Below are positions 42,934 through 51,990 of a stretch of DNA of 64,000 bases, one piece after another (the first letter of the stretch is position 1; each line of letters starts with the position of its first letter). The position numbers were made by a program, and so were the translations under genes. Origin of the DNA: JANXUR01 sp038229415 (GTDB lineage: Bacteria > Acidobacteriota > Terriglobia > Terriglobales > Acidobacteriaceae); assembly GCA_038229415.1 (NCBI GenBank), contig JBBROM010000003.1:248001-312000 (forward strand), written 5' to 3'. The notes under the pieces were generated by a model. It searched no databases. It saw only the letters and a program-made list of their open reading frames with translations, and was not told the DNA's origin.

Positions 42934-44196
42934 CTAGGCGTACAACCCGCGTTGCTGAAGTGTGTATGCCACGCGGTCAATCGCCAGCATGTAAGCCGCG
43001 ATACGGTTGTTCACGTTGTGTTTTTCCGCATACTGCACGACGTTCTCAAACGATGTGCGCATGATGTGATCGAGCTCTTCGTTCACGGTGGATTCCTTCC
43101 AGAAGTAGCCTTGGCGATCCTGCACCCATTCGAAGTAACTGGCGGTGACGCCGCCGGCGTTAGCCAGGATATCGGGGATCACGAAGACCTTGTTGGCGGA
43201 AAGGATGTCGTCAGCAGCAGCGGTGGTAGGGCCGTTGGCGCCTTCCACCAGAATCTTGGCTTTGATCTGGGCCGCGTTCTGGCTGGTGATGACGTTCTCG
43301 GTGGCTGCGGGGACCAGCACATCGCACTGCGAAGTGAGCAGGTCGGCGGTAGAGATTTTGTCCGCCCCAGCGAAGCCGTCAAAAGTCTTGTTCGCTGTGT
43401 AGTGAGTGAGAAGGGCTTCGATGTCAATTCCCTTGGGATTGATAAGTCCACCGTTGATGTCGCCTACGCCGATGATCTTGTAGCCAGCGCGGTGCATCAG
43501 CTTGGCGGCGTTCGAGCCGACGTTGCCGAAGCCCTGCACAATGACGCTGGTGTCGGGGCGGCTCATGCCCAGCTTTTTGATGGCTTCATCGGTGACGACC
43601 CACACGCCGCGTCCGGTGGCTTCCACGCGTCCGCGCGAACCGCCGATGTTGATCGGTTTGCCGGTGACGACGGCTGTGACGGTGCGGTGCATGTGCATGG
43701 AGTAGGTATCCATGATCCACGCCATCGTCTGCGGATTGGTGTTCATGTCGGGCGCGGGCACGTCTTTGTCAGGCCCGATGAAGTCAATGATCTCAGCGGT
43801 GTAGCGCCGCGTCATGCGCTCGAGTTCGCCTTGTGACATCGCGTGCGGATTGCAGATGACGCCACCTTTGGCGCCGCCGAAGGGGATGTCTACCACGGCG
43901 CACTTCCAGGTCATCCACGCAGCGAGTGCGCGGACTTCTTCAATATTGACGTCGAGCGAATAGCGGATGCCGCCCTTGCCCGGCCCGCGGGCCACATTGT
44001 GCTGCACGCGATAGCCGGTAAAGACTTCAATCTTGCCGTTGTCCATGGTGACGGGAACATACACGGTGATTTCGCGGCTGGGCAGGCTGAGGATCTTCCA
44101 GACGCCGGGATCGAGGTTGAGTTTTTGCGCGGCGAGTTCGAAACGCGCGGATTGGGACTTCCAGGGATTGCCTTCTTGTGATGCAAAGTTGCTCAT
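42934..44196 (-). CDS. Glutamate dehydrogenase (Glu/Leu/Phe/Val dehydrogenase family)
   Basis: A 420-residue, full-length hexameric-type glutamate dehydrogenase. The substrate-binding segment KGGIRYS, the catalytic Lys in MTWKCAVVDIPFGGAKGG, the NAD-fold VIVQGFGNVGSNAA and the ANAGGVTASYFEW helix are all present. It reversibly deaminates glutamate to 2-oxoglutarate and ammonium. The flanking 260-bp region to the repeat-rich gene shows no other ORF of interest. Confidence 0.94.
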   Translation of the reverse strand: MSNFASQEGNPWKSQSARFELAAQKLNLDPGVWKILSLPSREITVYVPVTMDNGKIEVFTGYRVQHNVARGPGKGGIRYSLDVNIEEVRALAAWMTWKCAVVDIPFGGAKGGVICNPHAMSQGELERMTRRYTAEIIDFIGPDKDVPAPDMNTNPQTMAWIMDTYSMHMHRTVTAVVTGKPINIGGSRGRVEATGRGVWVVTDEAIKKLGMSRPDTSVIVQGFGNVGSNAAKLMHRAGYKIIGVGDINGGLINPKGIDIEALLTHYTANKTFDGFAGADKISTADLLTSQCDVLVPAATENVITSQNAAQIKAKILVEGANGPTTAAADDILSANKVFVIPDILANAGGVTASYFEWVQDRQGYFWKESTVNEELDHIMRTSFENVVQYAEKHNVNNRIAAYMLAIDRVAYTLQQRGLYA

Positions 44197-44388
44197 GATT
44201 GTGAACTCCGGATTATGGCGAAACGTGAAGAATTTGAAGGAATAGAGGCCTGCCCTTGAGAACGAGGAGACGTTACCGGGCGAGAAAGGCGCACAAGTTG
44301 AGAAGTATAGAGAGGGGAGTGGAGCTAACGCAAGTGCAGGTGAGGTGTGCGGGAAGGACGCCGAGGCGCCATTCCCGCGAGAGCGGTG

Positions 44389-45504
44389 TCAGCGGATGCC
44401 AACGCCGTACAGGTAATCGTAGGAATTACCTGGGGCGAGCGGCAGTGCTGTACTGAAGGATGCAAACAGCAAGGAATGGTTCTGGAAAGTGACGAACACG
44501 TCCTGCTGTTTGGAGGCGGTGGTGATGCGGAATGTAAAAAGTCCATTGCAGGCGTTGTTGAGCTTGCCTTGGCCCTGCAAGTAGGCGGTGTCAGCGACAG
44601 GCGTCAGTGTGGTCTGGATCACCGCGTTGCCCTGGGCGTCTTGGACGGTGACATCGCCGGAAGCTGTGATTGCTATGGTTGCTTTGCCCAGACTGGCGGT
44701 GCCGGTTTCTACGTTGCCTTGACCGGTATGTGCATCAGTTTTCTGGTAGAAAATTGCCTTGTAGGTGCCGGCAAAAGAAGAGTCAAAGTCTTTGCTGAGT
44801 GCCTGTTGCAACCCCAGGATGGCGCGGTTGGCGGTATCCACGGCGAAAACCCCGTTGCCAGTGCCAAAGATGTAGTCGAACCCACCGCTGCCGTCGTCGC
44901 GCTTGATGAAGGTTCCCGAGGGATCGTTCTGGAAGTTGGAGCTGGGAAAGCCACCCGCGTGGAACGAGTTCTGGTTGGATGCAGCGCCGTAGGGCCAGTA
45001 AGAACTGACGCTGACGTTGCCCTGCGCGTCCAGCGCCACTGAGCCTACTTCCAGTCCACCGGAGTTGGTGCGGAACTGCATGTAGTTATAGGTATGGTTT
45101 TCCCATGTGGCGATGGAAATGGGGGCTTGGTTGACGGCTGTGATGAGGGCAGGGGTGGCGTGGTCTGGGCCAGTCTTGGCCGCTTGGATCAGCAGGGCGT
45201 AGTCTGGCACTTCGTAGGCCGCGATCAGGTTTCCGTTGGGATCGTTCAGGGTGTAGGTTCCGTCAGGGTTGACGGTGTAGGGTACGGTGCCAGTATCGCC
45301 GTTGGAACGATTAGTGTACGCAATGGTGCCGGCTGTGGCGTCAATGGTGATGGAAAGGAAGTCACCAACCGAGGCGGTGCCGTTATAGTTGCGGACAGCA
45401 TTGGTGACGGGTGTTGGTCTGGCCTGGTTTGTGCCGCAGCCTGACAATAGCAATACGGTGGCAATGATGTTGGCTTTAAGCAGCAGGTGTAACGACGATC
45501 GCAT
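44389..45504 (-). CDS. Large secreted lipoprotein of unknown function
   Basis: 371 residues. The start at 45504 is fixed by AGGGAG about 9 nt upstream and by the lipoprotein signal IIATVLLLSGC right after it. The long frame to 46065 runs antisense through trpE and is spurious. The mature protein is beta-rich with many short T/G/N-rich strands (VTVQDAQGN, DAQGNVSVSSYWPYG, YTLNDPNGNL). Family is not recognised. A surface or outer-membrane-associated role is likely from the lipid anchor. The divergent trpE gene starts about 200 bp away. Confidence 0.78.
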   Translation of the reverse strand: MRSSLHLLLKANIIATVLLLSGCGTNQARPTPVTNAVRNYNGTASVGDFLSITIDATAGTIAYTNRSNGDTGTVPYTVNPDGTYTLNDPNGNLIAAYEVPDYALLIQAAKTGPDHATPALITAVNQAPISIATWENHTYNYMQFRTNSGGLEVGSVALDAQGNVSVSSYWPYGAASNQNSFHAGGFPSSNFQNDPSGTFIKRDDGSGGFDYIFGTGNGVFAVDTANRAILGLQQALSKDFDSSFAGTYKAIFYQKTDAHTGQGNVETGTASLGKATIAITASGDVTVQDAQGNAVIQTTLTPVADTAYLQGQGKLNNACNGLFTFRITTASKQQDVFVTFQNHSLLFASFSTALPLAPGNSYDYLYGVGIR

Positions 45505-45654
45505 CTGGATACTCCCTTCACTTAAATGGCATATCGGCGCGAAAGGGAGCGACCCTTGGTTACGCAGGGGAAACGGCGTGGTAACCGTATGGGTGGACTG
45601 GCGATTGGACGCACCCCGGGCCGCGGTGAGAGGCTCCAGCGATTGCGGGTTACC

Positions 45655-45660
45655 TATAAT
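45655..45660 (+). promoter_or_regulatory. -10 box upstream of trpE
   Basis: A perfect TATAAT lies 50 nt before the ATG at 45711. No clear -35 is present at the right distance. No leader peptide rich in Trp and no T-box was seen in the short gap. Confidence 0.4.
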
Positions 45661-45710
45661 TAACAGAGTGCTTGGTTGGTGCGCGGTTTTCTCGAACACA
45701 AAGGGGCGGC

Positions 45711-47240
45711 ATGATTCCGGAGTACAAAGAGTTTGCGCGGCTGGCGCGCGAGGCGACGCTGGTGCCGGTAGTGAAGTCGGTCGCGGCGGACTTATTGACG
45801 CCTGTGTCGGCATTTTTGGCGATTGCCGGTGCTGGCACGAACGCGGAGCCGCAGGCGTTTTTGCTGGAATCAGTGGAGCGCGGGGAGCAGATTGGGCGGT
45901 ATTCGTTCTTGGGTGTGCGTCCGTATATGCGGGTGCGGGCCGAGGGTAGCGGGATCGAGATTTGGCGGGGCCGCAAGCGCGAAGTGCGCAGTGGCAACAT
46001 CTTTGAGCTGGTGCGCGACCTGCTTGGCGAGCACCGCTGTGCGATGGTGCAGGGCCTGCCTCCATTTACGGCGGGAGCGGTCGGATATTTTGCATATGAC
46101 GCCGTGCGGCAATTGGAGCGACTGCCGGAGCACGCTCGGCAGGACGTCGCGGTGCCCGACGCGGAGTTGATGTTCTTCGACCGCTTGCTCGCTTTCGACC
46201 ACTTACGCCATCAAATTCACATCGTTGCTGCGGCGGACGTGCAGCGTGAGAGTCCACGCAAGGCCTATGAGCGCGCGGTGGCGGATATCGCCAAGCTGGA
46301 GCGACGGCTCGGTGTGGGGCTAAAGTCGCTGCGCTGGACGGAAGGTTCGGGGCGAGCGTCTGCCAAGCGCGCGGGCAAGTTAAAATCCGCTGCGATGAAA
46401 ATCAAGGCTGCGACTTCGCAGGCGAAGTTCGAGGCCAGCGTGTTGCAGGCCAAGGAATATATCGCTGCGGGCGATGTGTTCCAGGTAGTGCTGTCGCGGC
46501 GGGTCGAGTTCGAGCCCGAAGTTGCGCCGTTTGACCTGTATCGCGCACTGCGGACGGTGAATCCGTCGCCCTATATGTACTATCTGCGCACCGGCGAAGT
46601 GGATGTACTGGGCAGTTCGCCGGAGATGCTGGTGCGTGCGACGATGCAAGCCGACGGCAAGCGCAAGCTGGAGTACCGGCCGATTGCAGGGACGCATCCG
46701 CGAGGCAAGGATGAAGCCGAAGACGTACGGCTCGCCAGCGCTATGCTCAGTGATGAAAAAGAGCGCGCCGAGCATGTAATGCTGGTGGACTTGGGCCGCA
46801 ATGACTTAGGACGAGTAAGTGAGTATGGATCCGTGAAGGTGGCTGACCTGATGCGGGTGGAGAAGTACTCGCACGTAATGCATCTGGTCTCGGCTCTGGA
46901 ATCAACGCTGCGCGGAGGACTTACTGCTCTCGATGCACTGGCAGCGTGCTTTCCGGCAGGTACTCTAAGTGGCGCGCCCAAGGTTCGCGCGATGGAAATT
47001 ATTGATGAACTGGAGCCGGTACGACGTGGCATCTACGGCGGCTCGGTGCTTTACGCCGATTTTGCGGGCAATCTCGATTCGTGCATTGCGATTCGGACGA
47101 TTGTTATGAAGGACGGCAAAGCCTACTTACAGGCAGGCGCAGGAATTGTGGCGGATTCTGATCCGGCGACGGAGTATCAGGAGACTGTAAACAAGGCCAA
47201 GGCCTTGATGCGGGCGGTGGAGATGGCGCGAGTAAGATAA
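45711..47240 (+). CDS. trpE: Anthranilate synthase component I
   Basis: A 509-residue chorismate-utilising enzyme, the first committed step of tryptophan synthesis. The N-terminal Trp-feedback region has FLLESVERGEQIGRYSFLG. The chorismate-binding core includes IAGTHPRGKDEAEDVRLA, EKERAEHVMLVDLGRND, PAGTLSGAPKVRAMEI and the C-terminal GAGIVADSDPATEYQET. I chose the ATG at 45711; the frame to 45672 has no better signal. trpG and the other trp genes are not adjacent. The glutamine-amidotransferase partner must be elsewhere, or the enzyme uses ammonia. Confidence 0.93.
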   Translation: MIPEYKEFARLAREATLVPVVKSVAADLLTPVSAFLAIAGAGTNAEPQAFLLESVERGEQIGRYSFLGVRPYMRVRAEGSGIEIWRGRKREVRSGNIFELVRDLLGEHRCAMVQGLPPFTAGAVGYFAYDAVRQLERLPEHARQDVAVPDAELMFFDRLLAFDHLRHQIHIVAAADVQRESPRKAYERAVADIAKLERRLGVGLKSLRWTEGSGRASAKRAGKLKSAAMKIKAATSQAKFEASVLQAKEYIAAGDVFQVVLSRRVEFEPEVAPFDLYRALRTVNPSPYMYYLRTGEVDVLGSSPEMLVRATMQADGKRKLEYRPIAGTHPRGKDEAEDVRLASAMLSDEKERAEHVMLVDLGRNDLGRVSEYGSVKVADLMRVEKYSHVMHLVSALESTLRGGLTALDALAACFPAGTLSGAPKVRAMEIIDELEPVRRGIYGGSVLYADFAGNLDSCIAIRTIVMKDGKAYLQAGAGIVADSDPATEYQETVNKAKALMRAVEMARVR

Positions 47241-47254
47241 AGCGATTTTAGTTA

Positions 47255-48082
47255 CTAAACGACGAAAGTATCTTCCTCGCCCAGCAATTGTCTGATTGCC
47301 TTAGGTGTTTTGAGTGGCACGCCAAGCGACAGTCCGTCATCCTCGTTATTGCCTTCTTGCGATCCGAGCAGCGCTTCCAGCGATTCCAGCCACAATATTT
47401 GTGATCCAAATACGCGGCCGAAGTTGCGGGTTACGGATTCTTCTATGGCTGTCATATCTATCTCGCGGCCTAACTCTTGCGTCATGCTGGTAACGGGTTT
47501 ATCGGTAATGCCGCAGGGAACGATCAGGCTGAAGTAGTCGAGTGCAGTCGTCACGTTAAGTGCGAAGCCGTGCGTGGTAACGGCTCTGGAGATGTGGACG
47601 CCGATGGCGGCAATCTTTCGCTCTGGGCTGGACTGCGTCCACACGCCGGTAAGTCCCTTGACGCGCTGAGTGCTAATGCCGAAATCGGCGCAGGTGCGGA
47701 TTAGGACTTCTTCGAGGCGGCGGACGAATTCAACCGCGCCCAGTGTTTTCGACGGCAGCGTGGAATTGGGTTGAGGAAAAGTGCGCAGGTCGAAGATGGG
47801 ATAACCAACGAGCTGGCCGGGGCCGTGAAAGGTGACGTCGCCGCCGCGGTTGGACTCGAACACGTCAACGCCACGCACGGCAAGCTGTTCGCGAGAGGCG
47901 AGGATATTCTTCTCCGCCGAGCTCAGTGCTTGAGCGTTGCGGCCCAGCGTGATCACAGGCGGGTGCTCAAGCAACAGCAGAGTATTGGGAATGCGATCTT
48001 GCTTGCGTAGGTCGGCAAGCGTCTGCTGCAGGTGGGTGGTGGTGGCATAGTCGAGCATGCCGAGATGGAGAACAGCAATCAC
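47255..48082 (-). CDS. lipB: Octanoyl-ACP:protein N-octanoyltransferase
   Basis: A 275-residue LipB that moves octanoate from acyl carrier protein to lipoyl domains. The catalytic Cys (IVPCGITDK) and Lys (ERKIAAIGVHIS) and the RGGDVTFHGPGQLVGYPI loop are all present. It is longer than E. coli LipB because of a linker near residues 215-250. Lpd lies 0.7 kb upstream and an E2 with a lipoyl domain lies at 28110-29462, so a functional lipoylation set is present in the window. Confidence 0.95.
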   Translation of the reverse strand: MIAVLHLGMLDYATTTHLQQTLADLRKQDRIPNTLLLLEHPPVITLGRNAQALSSAEKNILASREQLAVRGVDVFESNRGGDVTFHGPGQLVGYPIFDLRTFPQPNSTLPSKTLGAVEFVRRLEEVLIRTCADFGISTQRVKGLTGVWTQSSPERKIAAIGVHISRAVTTHGFALNVTTALDYFSLIVPCGITDKPVTSMTQELGREIDMTAIEESVTRNFGRVFGSQILWLESLEALLGSQEGNNEDDGLSLGVPLKTPKAIRQLLGEEDTFVV

Positions 48083-48092
48083 TAATATCAGC

Positions 48093-48674
48093 CTATCTTA
48101 AGTCGCGGTGCTCAGCGAGCTTCCGCTCGGGTAAAAAGTAAGTAAGTGGAATCAGGACGAAGATGGCAAACGAGATATAGACGAAAATGTAAGCCAGCGG
48201 GATGGTTGCCGCATAGAGCGAGGAGGAGTAAAAGCTCTTCCATAACATGCGGTCGTTATATTCTTGTATTTCGATATCGCTCTGGTGCTGGCGGTTCACC
48301 ACCCACTGCAGGAGAGTGAAAGCGTAAGCACTGCACGCGAGCACAGCTCCGTAGAGCGCAACAGGAAATGGTGCCGCCGGATTTTGCCCGAGATACGCGG
48401 TCGCAAAGGGAATCAGCGACAGCCAGAACAGTAGCAGGTTGTTTGACCACAACAGTGACGCGCTGGCATGACGGGCGTGGTGCAGCAGGTGATGATGGTT
48501 GACCCACATGATCGCCGTCACGGCGAAACTAAGTACATAGCCCAGGATTACAGGAGTGAGCTTCCACAGTGCAGCTGGTGTGGTGCCGTTGGGCGTGTGC
48601 AACTCTAGCACCATTATGGTGACAATGATAGCTATGACGCCGTCGGAAAAAGCTTCGATGCGGGAGGTGGTCAT
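48093..48674 (-). CDS. TMEM175-family (DUF1211) potassium channel-like protein
   Basis: A 193-residue protein with six hydrophobic segments. The first helix carries RIEAFSDGVIAIIVTIMVLE, containing the RxxxFSD signature of the TMEM175 family, and the second has WVNHHHLLHH. Bacterial TMEM175 proteins form tetrameric K+ channels. A single six-helix repeat of this length is normal for bacteria. It begins near a terminator that separates it from lpdA. Confidence 0.88.
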   Translation of the reverse strand: MTTSRIEAFSDGVIAIIVTIMVLELHTPNGTTPAALWKLTPVILGYVLSFAVTAIMWVNHHHLLHHARHASASLLWSNNLLLFWLSLIPFATAYLGQNPAAPFPVALYGAVLACSAYAFTLLQWVVNRQHQSDIEIQEYNDRMLWKSFYSSSLYAATIPLAYIFVYISFAIFVLIPLTYFLPERKLAEHRDLR

Positions 48675-48680
48675 GGATGT

Positions 48681-48714
48681 GTCTAAATATAAGGGCGGTC
48701 GAGTGACCGCCCTT
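48681..48714 (-). terminator. Terminator of lpdA (bidirectional hairpin)
   Basis: AAGGGCGGTC, loop GAGT, GACCGCCCTT: a perfect 10-bp stem, followed on the minus strand by ATATTTAG. It lies 20 nt after the lpdA stop. Confidence 0.8.
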
Positions 48715-48735
48715 ATCCTTCAGAATATGCGCCTA

Positions 48736-50169
48736 TTACGCGTTAATCGCCATGCCGAACACGCTGTTCGCGCCGTCGAGCATCGCTTCAGCGAGCGTGG
48801 GATGGGCGTGAATCGTCCAAGCGAGATCCTCTGCCGTGGCTTCCAGTTCCATGGCGACAACGGCTTCGGAGATGATCTCTGTCGCCTGCGGCCCAATGAT
48901 GTGTACGCCGAGTATCTCGCCATATTTAGCGTCGCTGACGATCTTCACGAAGCCCTCATGCGCTCCGACGATGCTGGCACGTGAGTTAGCCGTAAACGGG
49001 AACTTACCCACCCTCACTTCATAGCCCGCTTCTTTTGCCTTGGCTTCGGTAAGTCCGATGCTGCCGATTTCCGGATGGCAGTAAGTCGCATTCGGCACGC
49101 GGTTGGGAACGACTGGCTTGGCATACTTACCCGCGATCTTGGCGACGGCTACCATGCCCTCCATGCCTCCGGCGTGAGCGAGCTGCGGCAAACCGGCAAC
49201 GATGTCGCCAATGGCGTAGATGCCAGGCTCATCCGTCTGCATCCATTGATCTACTTTCACAAAGCCGCGATCGAGCTGAATCTTTGTCTTTTCAATGTTG
49301 ACGTTATCGGTGCGAGGGCGGCGTCCGATGGCAATGAGAATCTTGTCGGCCTCGATCTTCTGCGACTTGCCGTCCACGGTGAAGGAGACGGCGATGCCGT
49401 CCTTCGTCTTCTCGACCTTTTCCACCTTGGCGCTGGTGTGGACTTTGATGTCGCGTTTGCGATAGACACGTGAAAGTTCTTTGGAGATCTCTTCATCTTC
49501 CACCGGAACGATGCGGGGCAGCATCTCCAGCACCGTGACGTCAACGCCGAAGGACTTGTAAATCGAGGCGAACTCCACACCGACCGCACCGGCGCCGACA
49601 ATGACGAGCGACTTGGGCAGTGCGTTCAGGCTAAGAATTTCGATGTTGGTGAGGATGCGGGTATCGGGTTCAAGGCCTGGGATCATGCGGGCTTCGGAGC
49701 CAGTAGCGAGAATCAGATGCTTGGCCTTGATGTAGGCGTTGTCTCCGGCTGCACCGCCGCCGCCTTCGGTAAATACTTCCACGGTGTGGATGCCGTCCTT
49801 CGCTGCGCCAGTGAGGCGGCCGTAGCCCTGGATCACGTCCACTTTGTTCTTGCGCATCAGAAACTGCAAGCCCTTGGCGTGTTTGTTGACGATGTCCTGG
49901 CGGCGCTTCTGCACGGCGGGCCAGTTGAGGGTGCGTGCATCCACGCCTTCAATCCCGAACTCCTTGGCTTCCTTCAGGTGATCCCACAACTCGGCGTTGA
50001 ACAGCAGCGCCTTGGTGGGGATGCAGCCGACGTGCAGGCAGGTGCCGCCGAGTACGTCTTCTTTTTCGATGAGTGCGGTCTTCAGGCCATACTGGCCGGC
50101 GCGAATGGCGGCGGTGTAGCCTGCCGGGCCGCTTCCGATGATAGCGATGTCATAAATAGTTTCTGGCAA
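48736..50169 (-). CDS. lpdA: Dihydrolipoyl dehydrogenase (E3)
   Basis: A 477-residue flavoprotein disulfide reductase that reoxidises lipoyl groups of 2-oxoacid dehydrogenases and the glycine cleavage system. The FAD fold IIGSGPAGYTAAIRAGQYG, the redox-active pair in GGTCLHVGCIPTKALL, the NAD fold and the C-terminal HAHPTLAEAMLDG with the catalytic His-Glu are all complete. It is monocistronic, with a terminator immediately downstream. Confidence 0.95.
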   Translation of the reverse strand: MPETIYDIAIIGSGPAGYTAAIRAGQYGLKTALIEKEDVLGGTCLHVGCIPTKALLFNAELWDHLKEAKEFGIEGVDARTLNWPAVQKRRQDIVNKHAKGLQFLMRKNKVDVIQGYGRLTGAAKDGIHTVEVFTEGGGGAAGDNAYIKAKHLILATGSEARMIPGLEPDTRILTNIEILSLNALPKSLVIVGAGAVGVEFASIYKSFGVDVTVLEMLPRIVPVEDEEISKELSRVYRKRDIKVHTSAKVEKVEKTKDGIAVSFTVDGKSQKIEADKILIAIGRRPRTDNVNIEKTKIQLDRGFVKVDQWMQTDEPGIYAIGDIVAGLPQLAHAGGMEGMVAVAKIAGKYAKPVVPNRVPNATYCHPEIGSIGLTEAKAKEAGYEVRVGKFPFTANSRASIVGAHEGFVKIVSDAKYGEILGVHIIGPQATEIISEAVVAMELEATAEDLAWTIHAHPTLAEAMLDGANSVFGMAINA

Positions 50170-50266
50170 GGTAGTCTCCCCTATGAAGGATGCAAAAAGG
50201 CGTAAAGAAGATTCTAGAACAGGGCTGGGGCATTGTCAGTTTCGCGTCCGAAAATGCAGGCTGGAC

Positions 50267-50872
50267 TCAGCCACGAATCACGGGAATATGAGGGGCGGCA
50301 GTGGGGCTAATTTCGCCGGTGAGGCGGGGATCGTCAGAAACTTCAATCGCACGCTTGTAGGGCAGGAATCCGGACTTGAGGTAAAACGCTATAGCCTGGG
50401 CCGAGTCAATTGTGCAAGTGTGCAGCCAGACGCGGCTGGGATGATGTGACCACGAGGCACGCAGGGTCTCGGACATCAGATAGCGTCCCGCACCCTGCCC
50501 AATCATGTCAGCAGCCAAGCCAAAGCTGGCGATCTCAATGTCGGGGAACTGGCGCAAATCGAGCTCCAAGAGTCCCTTTTCTTGTCCGTCGGCAGACAGT
50601 ACATAGATTTCGATCTTAGGATCATGAATCACCGCAGCGAGCTCGGCGTCGTTCATGCGCAGGCGGCTGAACCAGAGCCAGGTTTCACCAACTAGGCGAT
50701 AAAGCATCCGGTACCAATCGAGATCAGGATTTGTCACCCGACGAAATACGAGCCCAGCTGGTGCCGTGGGCCCAGGCAGTTCCGGACGGGTACGCATTTC
50801 CAGGTAGGTCACTACCGATGCGACCTTGCCGGGAGCGAGTTCGGAGTAGCCGTCTGGAATCGTAGGGTTCAT
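50267..50872 (-). CDS. GNAT-family N-acetyltransferase
   Basis: A 201-residue GNAT protein. The acetyl-CoA binding segment is LAADMIGQGAGRYLMSETL (the Q/R-x-x-G-x-G/A loop), and the C-terminal strand pair has WLHTCTIDSAQAIAFYLKSGF. The frame extends to 50917, overlapping hemB, but the ATG at 50872 is 13 bp after the hemB stop and gives the usual length. The substrate is unknown. Confidence 0.83.
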   Translation of the reverse strand: MNPTIPDGYSELAPGKVASVVTYLEMRTRPELPGPTAPAGLVFRRVTNPDLDWYRMLYRLVGETWLWFSRLRMNDAELAAVIHDPKIEIYVLSADGQEKGLLELDLRQFPDIEIASFGLAADMIGQGAGRYLMSETLRASWSHHPSRVWLHTCTIDSAQAIAFYLKSGFLPYKRAIEVSDDPRLTGEISPTAAPHIPVIRG

Positions 50873-50885
50873 TGTCAGCAGGCCG

Positions 50886-51869
50886 CTACGCGAGCAATCG
50901 AGCGGCATCCTTGGCAAAATAAGTCAGTATGATGCTCGCCCCGGCGCGCTGAATGGCGGTGAGCGATTCCATCATTACGCGGTCGCGATCAATCCAGCCA
51001 TTATGGGCGGCTGCCTGAATCATGGCGTACTCGCCGGAGACCTGATACGCCGCGAGCGGCACATCAAAGCGGCGGCGGGCTTCGGCAATCACGTCGAGAT
51101 AAGCGATGGCCGGCTTTACCATAATCATGTCCGCGCCTTCGGCGAGATCGAGTTCAATCTCTCGCATGGCCTCACGCAGATTGGGCGGATCCATCTGATA
51201 GGAGCGGCGGTCGCCAAAGGCGGGCGCGGAGTCCGCTGCTTCTCGAAACGGCCCGTAGAATCCAGAGGCAAACTTCGCGGCGTAAGAGAGAATCGGAGTG
51301 TCAGCGAAACCGTCGGCATCCAGCGCAGTGCGGATCGCGGCAACGCGGCCATCCATCATGTCCGAGGGCGCGATGATATCGACGCCAGCGCGCGCTTGCG
51401 AAACTGCTGTCTTCGCAAGAATCTCTAGCGAGGCGTCGTTTTGGATCTCGTAGTCGTTGCCTGACTTGGCGATGACGCCGCAATGGCCGTGCGACATGTA
51501 TTCGCAGAGACAGACGTCGCCAATGACGAGCAGACTCGGCAACGCTTGCTTAATCGCGCGTGTGGCCCGCTGCACAATGCCATCGTCCGCCCAAGCCCCG
51601 GTTGCGGTCTCGTCCTTCGTTTCCGGCAGGCCGAACAAGATGAGGCCGCCGATGCCGAGAGCCGAAACTTCGTGGGCTTCCTTGACGGCTTCGTCCACCG
51701 AAAGGTTGAACACGCCGGGCATGGAACGAACTTCGCGACGGACACCTTCGCCCGGGCAGACGAATAACGGATAGATAAAGCTTGCAGGAGACAAACGCGT
51801 TTCGCGAACCAGCGAACGCAAAGCCTCATTGCGGCGCGTCCGCCGCATCCGCGTTATCGGGAATGCCAT
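50886..51869 (-). CDS. hemB: Porphobilinogen synthase
   Basis: A 327-residue enzyme that condenses two 5-aminolevulinate molecules to porphobilinogen in haem synthesis. The active-site Lys residues are in ILSYAAKFAS and MIMVKPAIAYLD. The metal-binding loop reads CLCEYMSHGHC, the three-Cys type that uses catalytic zinc. Full length. The downstream GNAT gene follows on the same strand. Haem supply fits the cytochrome-rich window, but no co-regulation is visible. Confidence 0.95.
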   Translation of the reverse strand: MAFPITRMRRTRRNEALRSLVRETRLSPASFIYPLFVCPGEGVRREVRSMPGVFNLSVDEAVKEAHEVSALGIGGLILFGLPETKDETATGAWADDGIVQRATRAIKQALPSLLVIGDVCLCEYMSHGHCGVIAKSGNDYEIQNDASLEILAKTAVSQARAGVDIIAPSDMMDGRVAAIRTALDADGFADTPILSYAAKFASGFYGPFREAADSAPAFGDRRSYQMDPPNLREAMREIELDLAEGADMIMVKPAIAYLDVIAEARRRFDVPLAAYQVSGEYAMIQAAAHNGWIDRDRVMMESLTAIQRAGASIILTYFAKDAARLLA

Positions 51870-51977
51870 GGGCGAATTCTAGCAAAGCTGGAGCTGAGAT
51901 GCCGTCTTGTGGCTGATTTCTTGGGTTCCCCTGCTTATGAACCTGAAACAGGAATAGGCAGAGGGCCGCCACCGCAC

Positions 51978-51983
51978 TACAAT
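51978..51983 (+). promoter_or_regulatory. -10 box giving a leaderless mRNA for the histidine kinase
   Basis: TACAAT is separated from the ATG at 51991 by exactly 7 nt, so the transcript would start at the start codon. There is no Shine-Dalgarno. Confidence 0.42.
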
Positions 51984-51990
51984 CGGTGCG

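Noticed and set aside
45505..46065. N-terminal extension of the lipoprotein gene to 46065
   Set aside because: It runs antisense through trpE; the ATG at 45504 has a ribosome binding site and an immediate lipoprotein signal.
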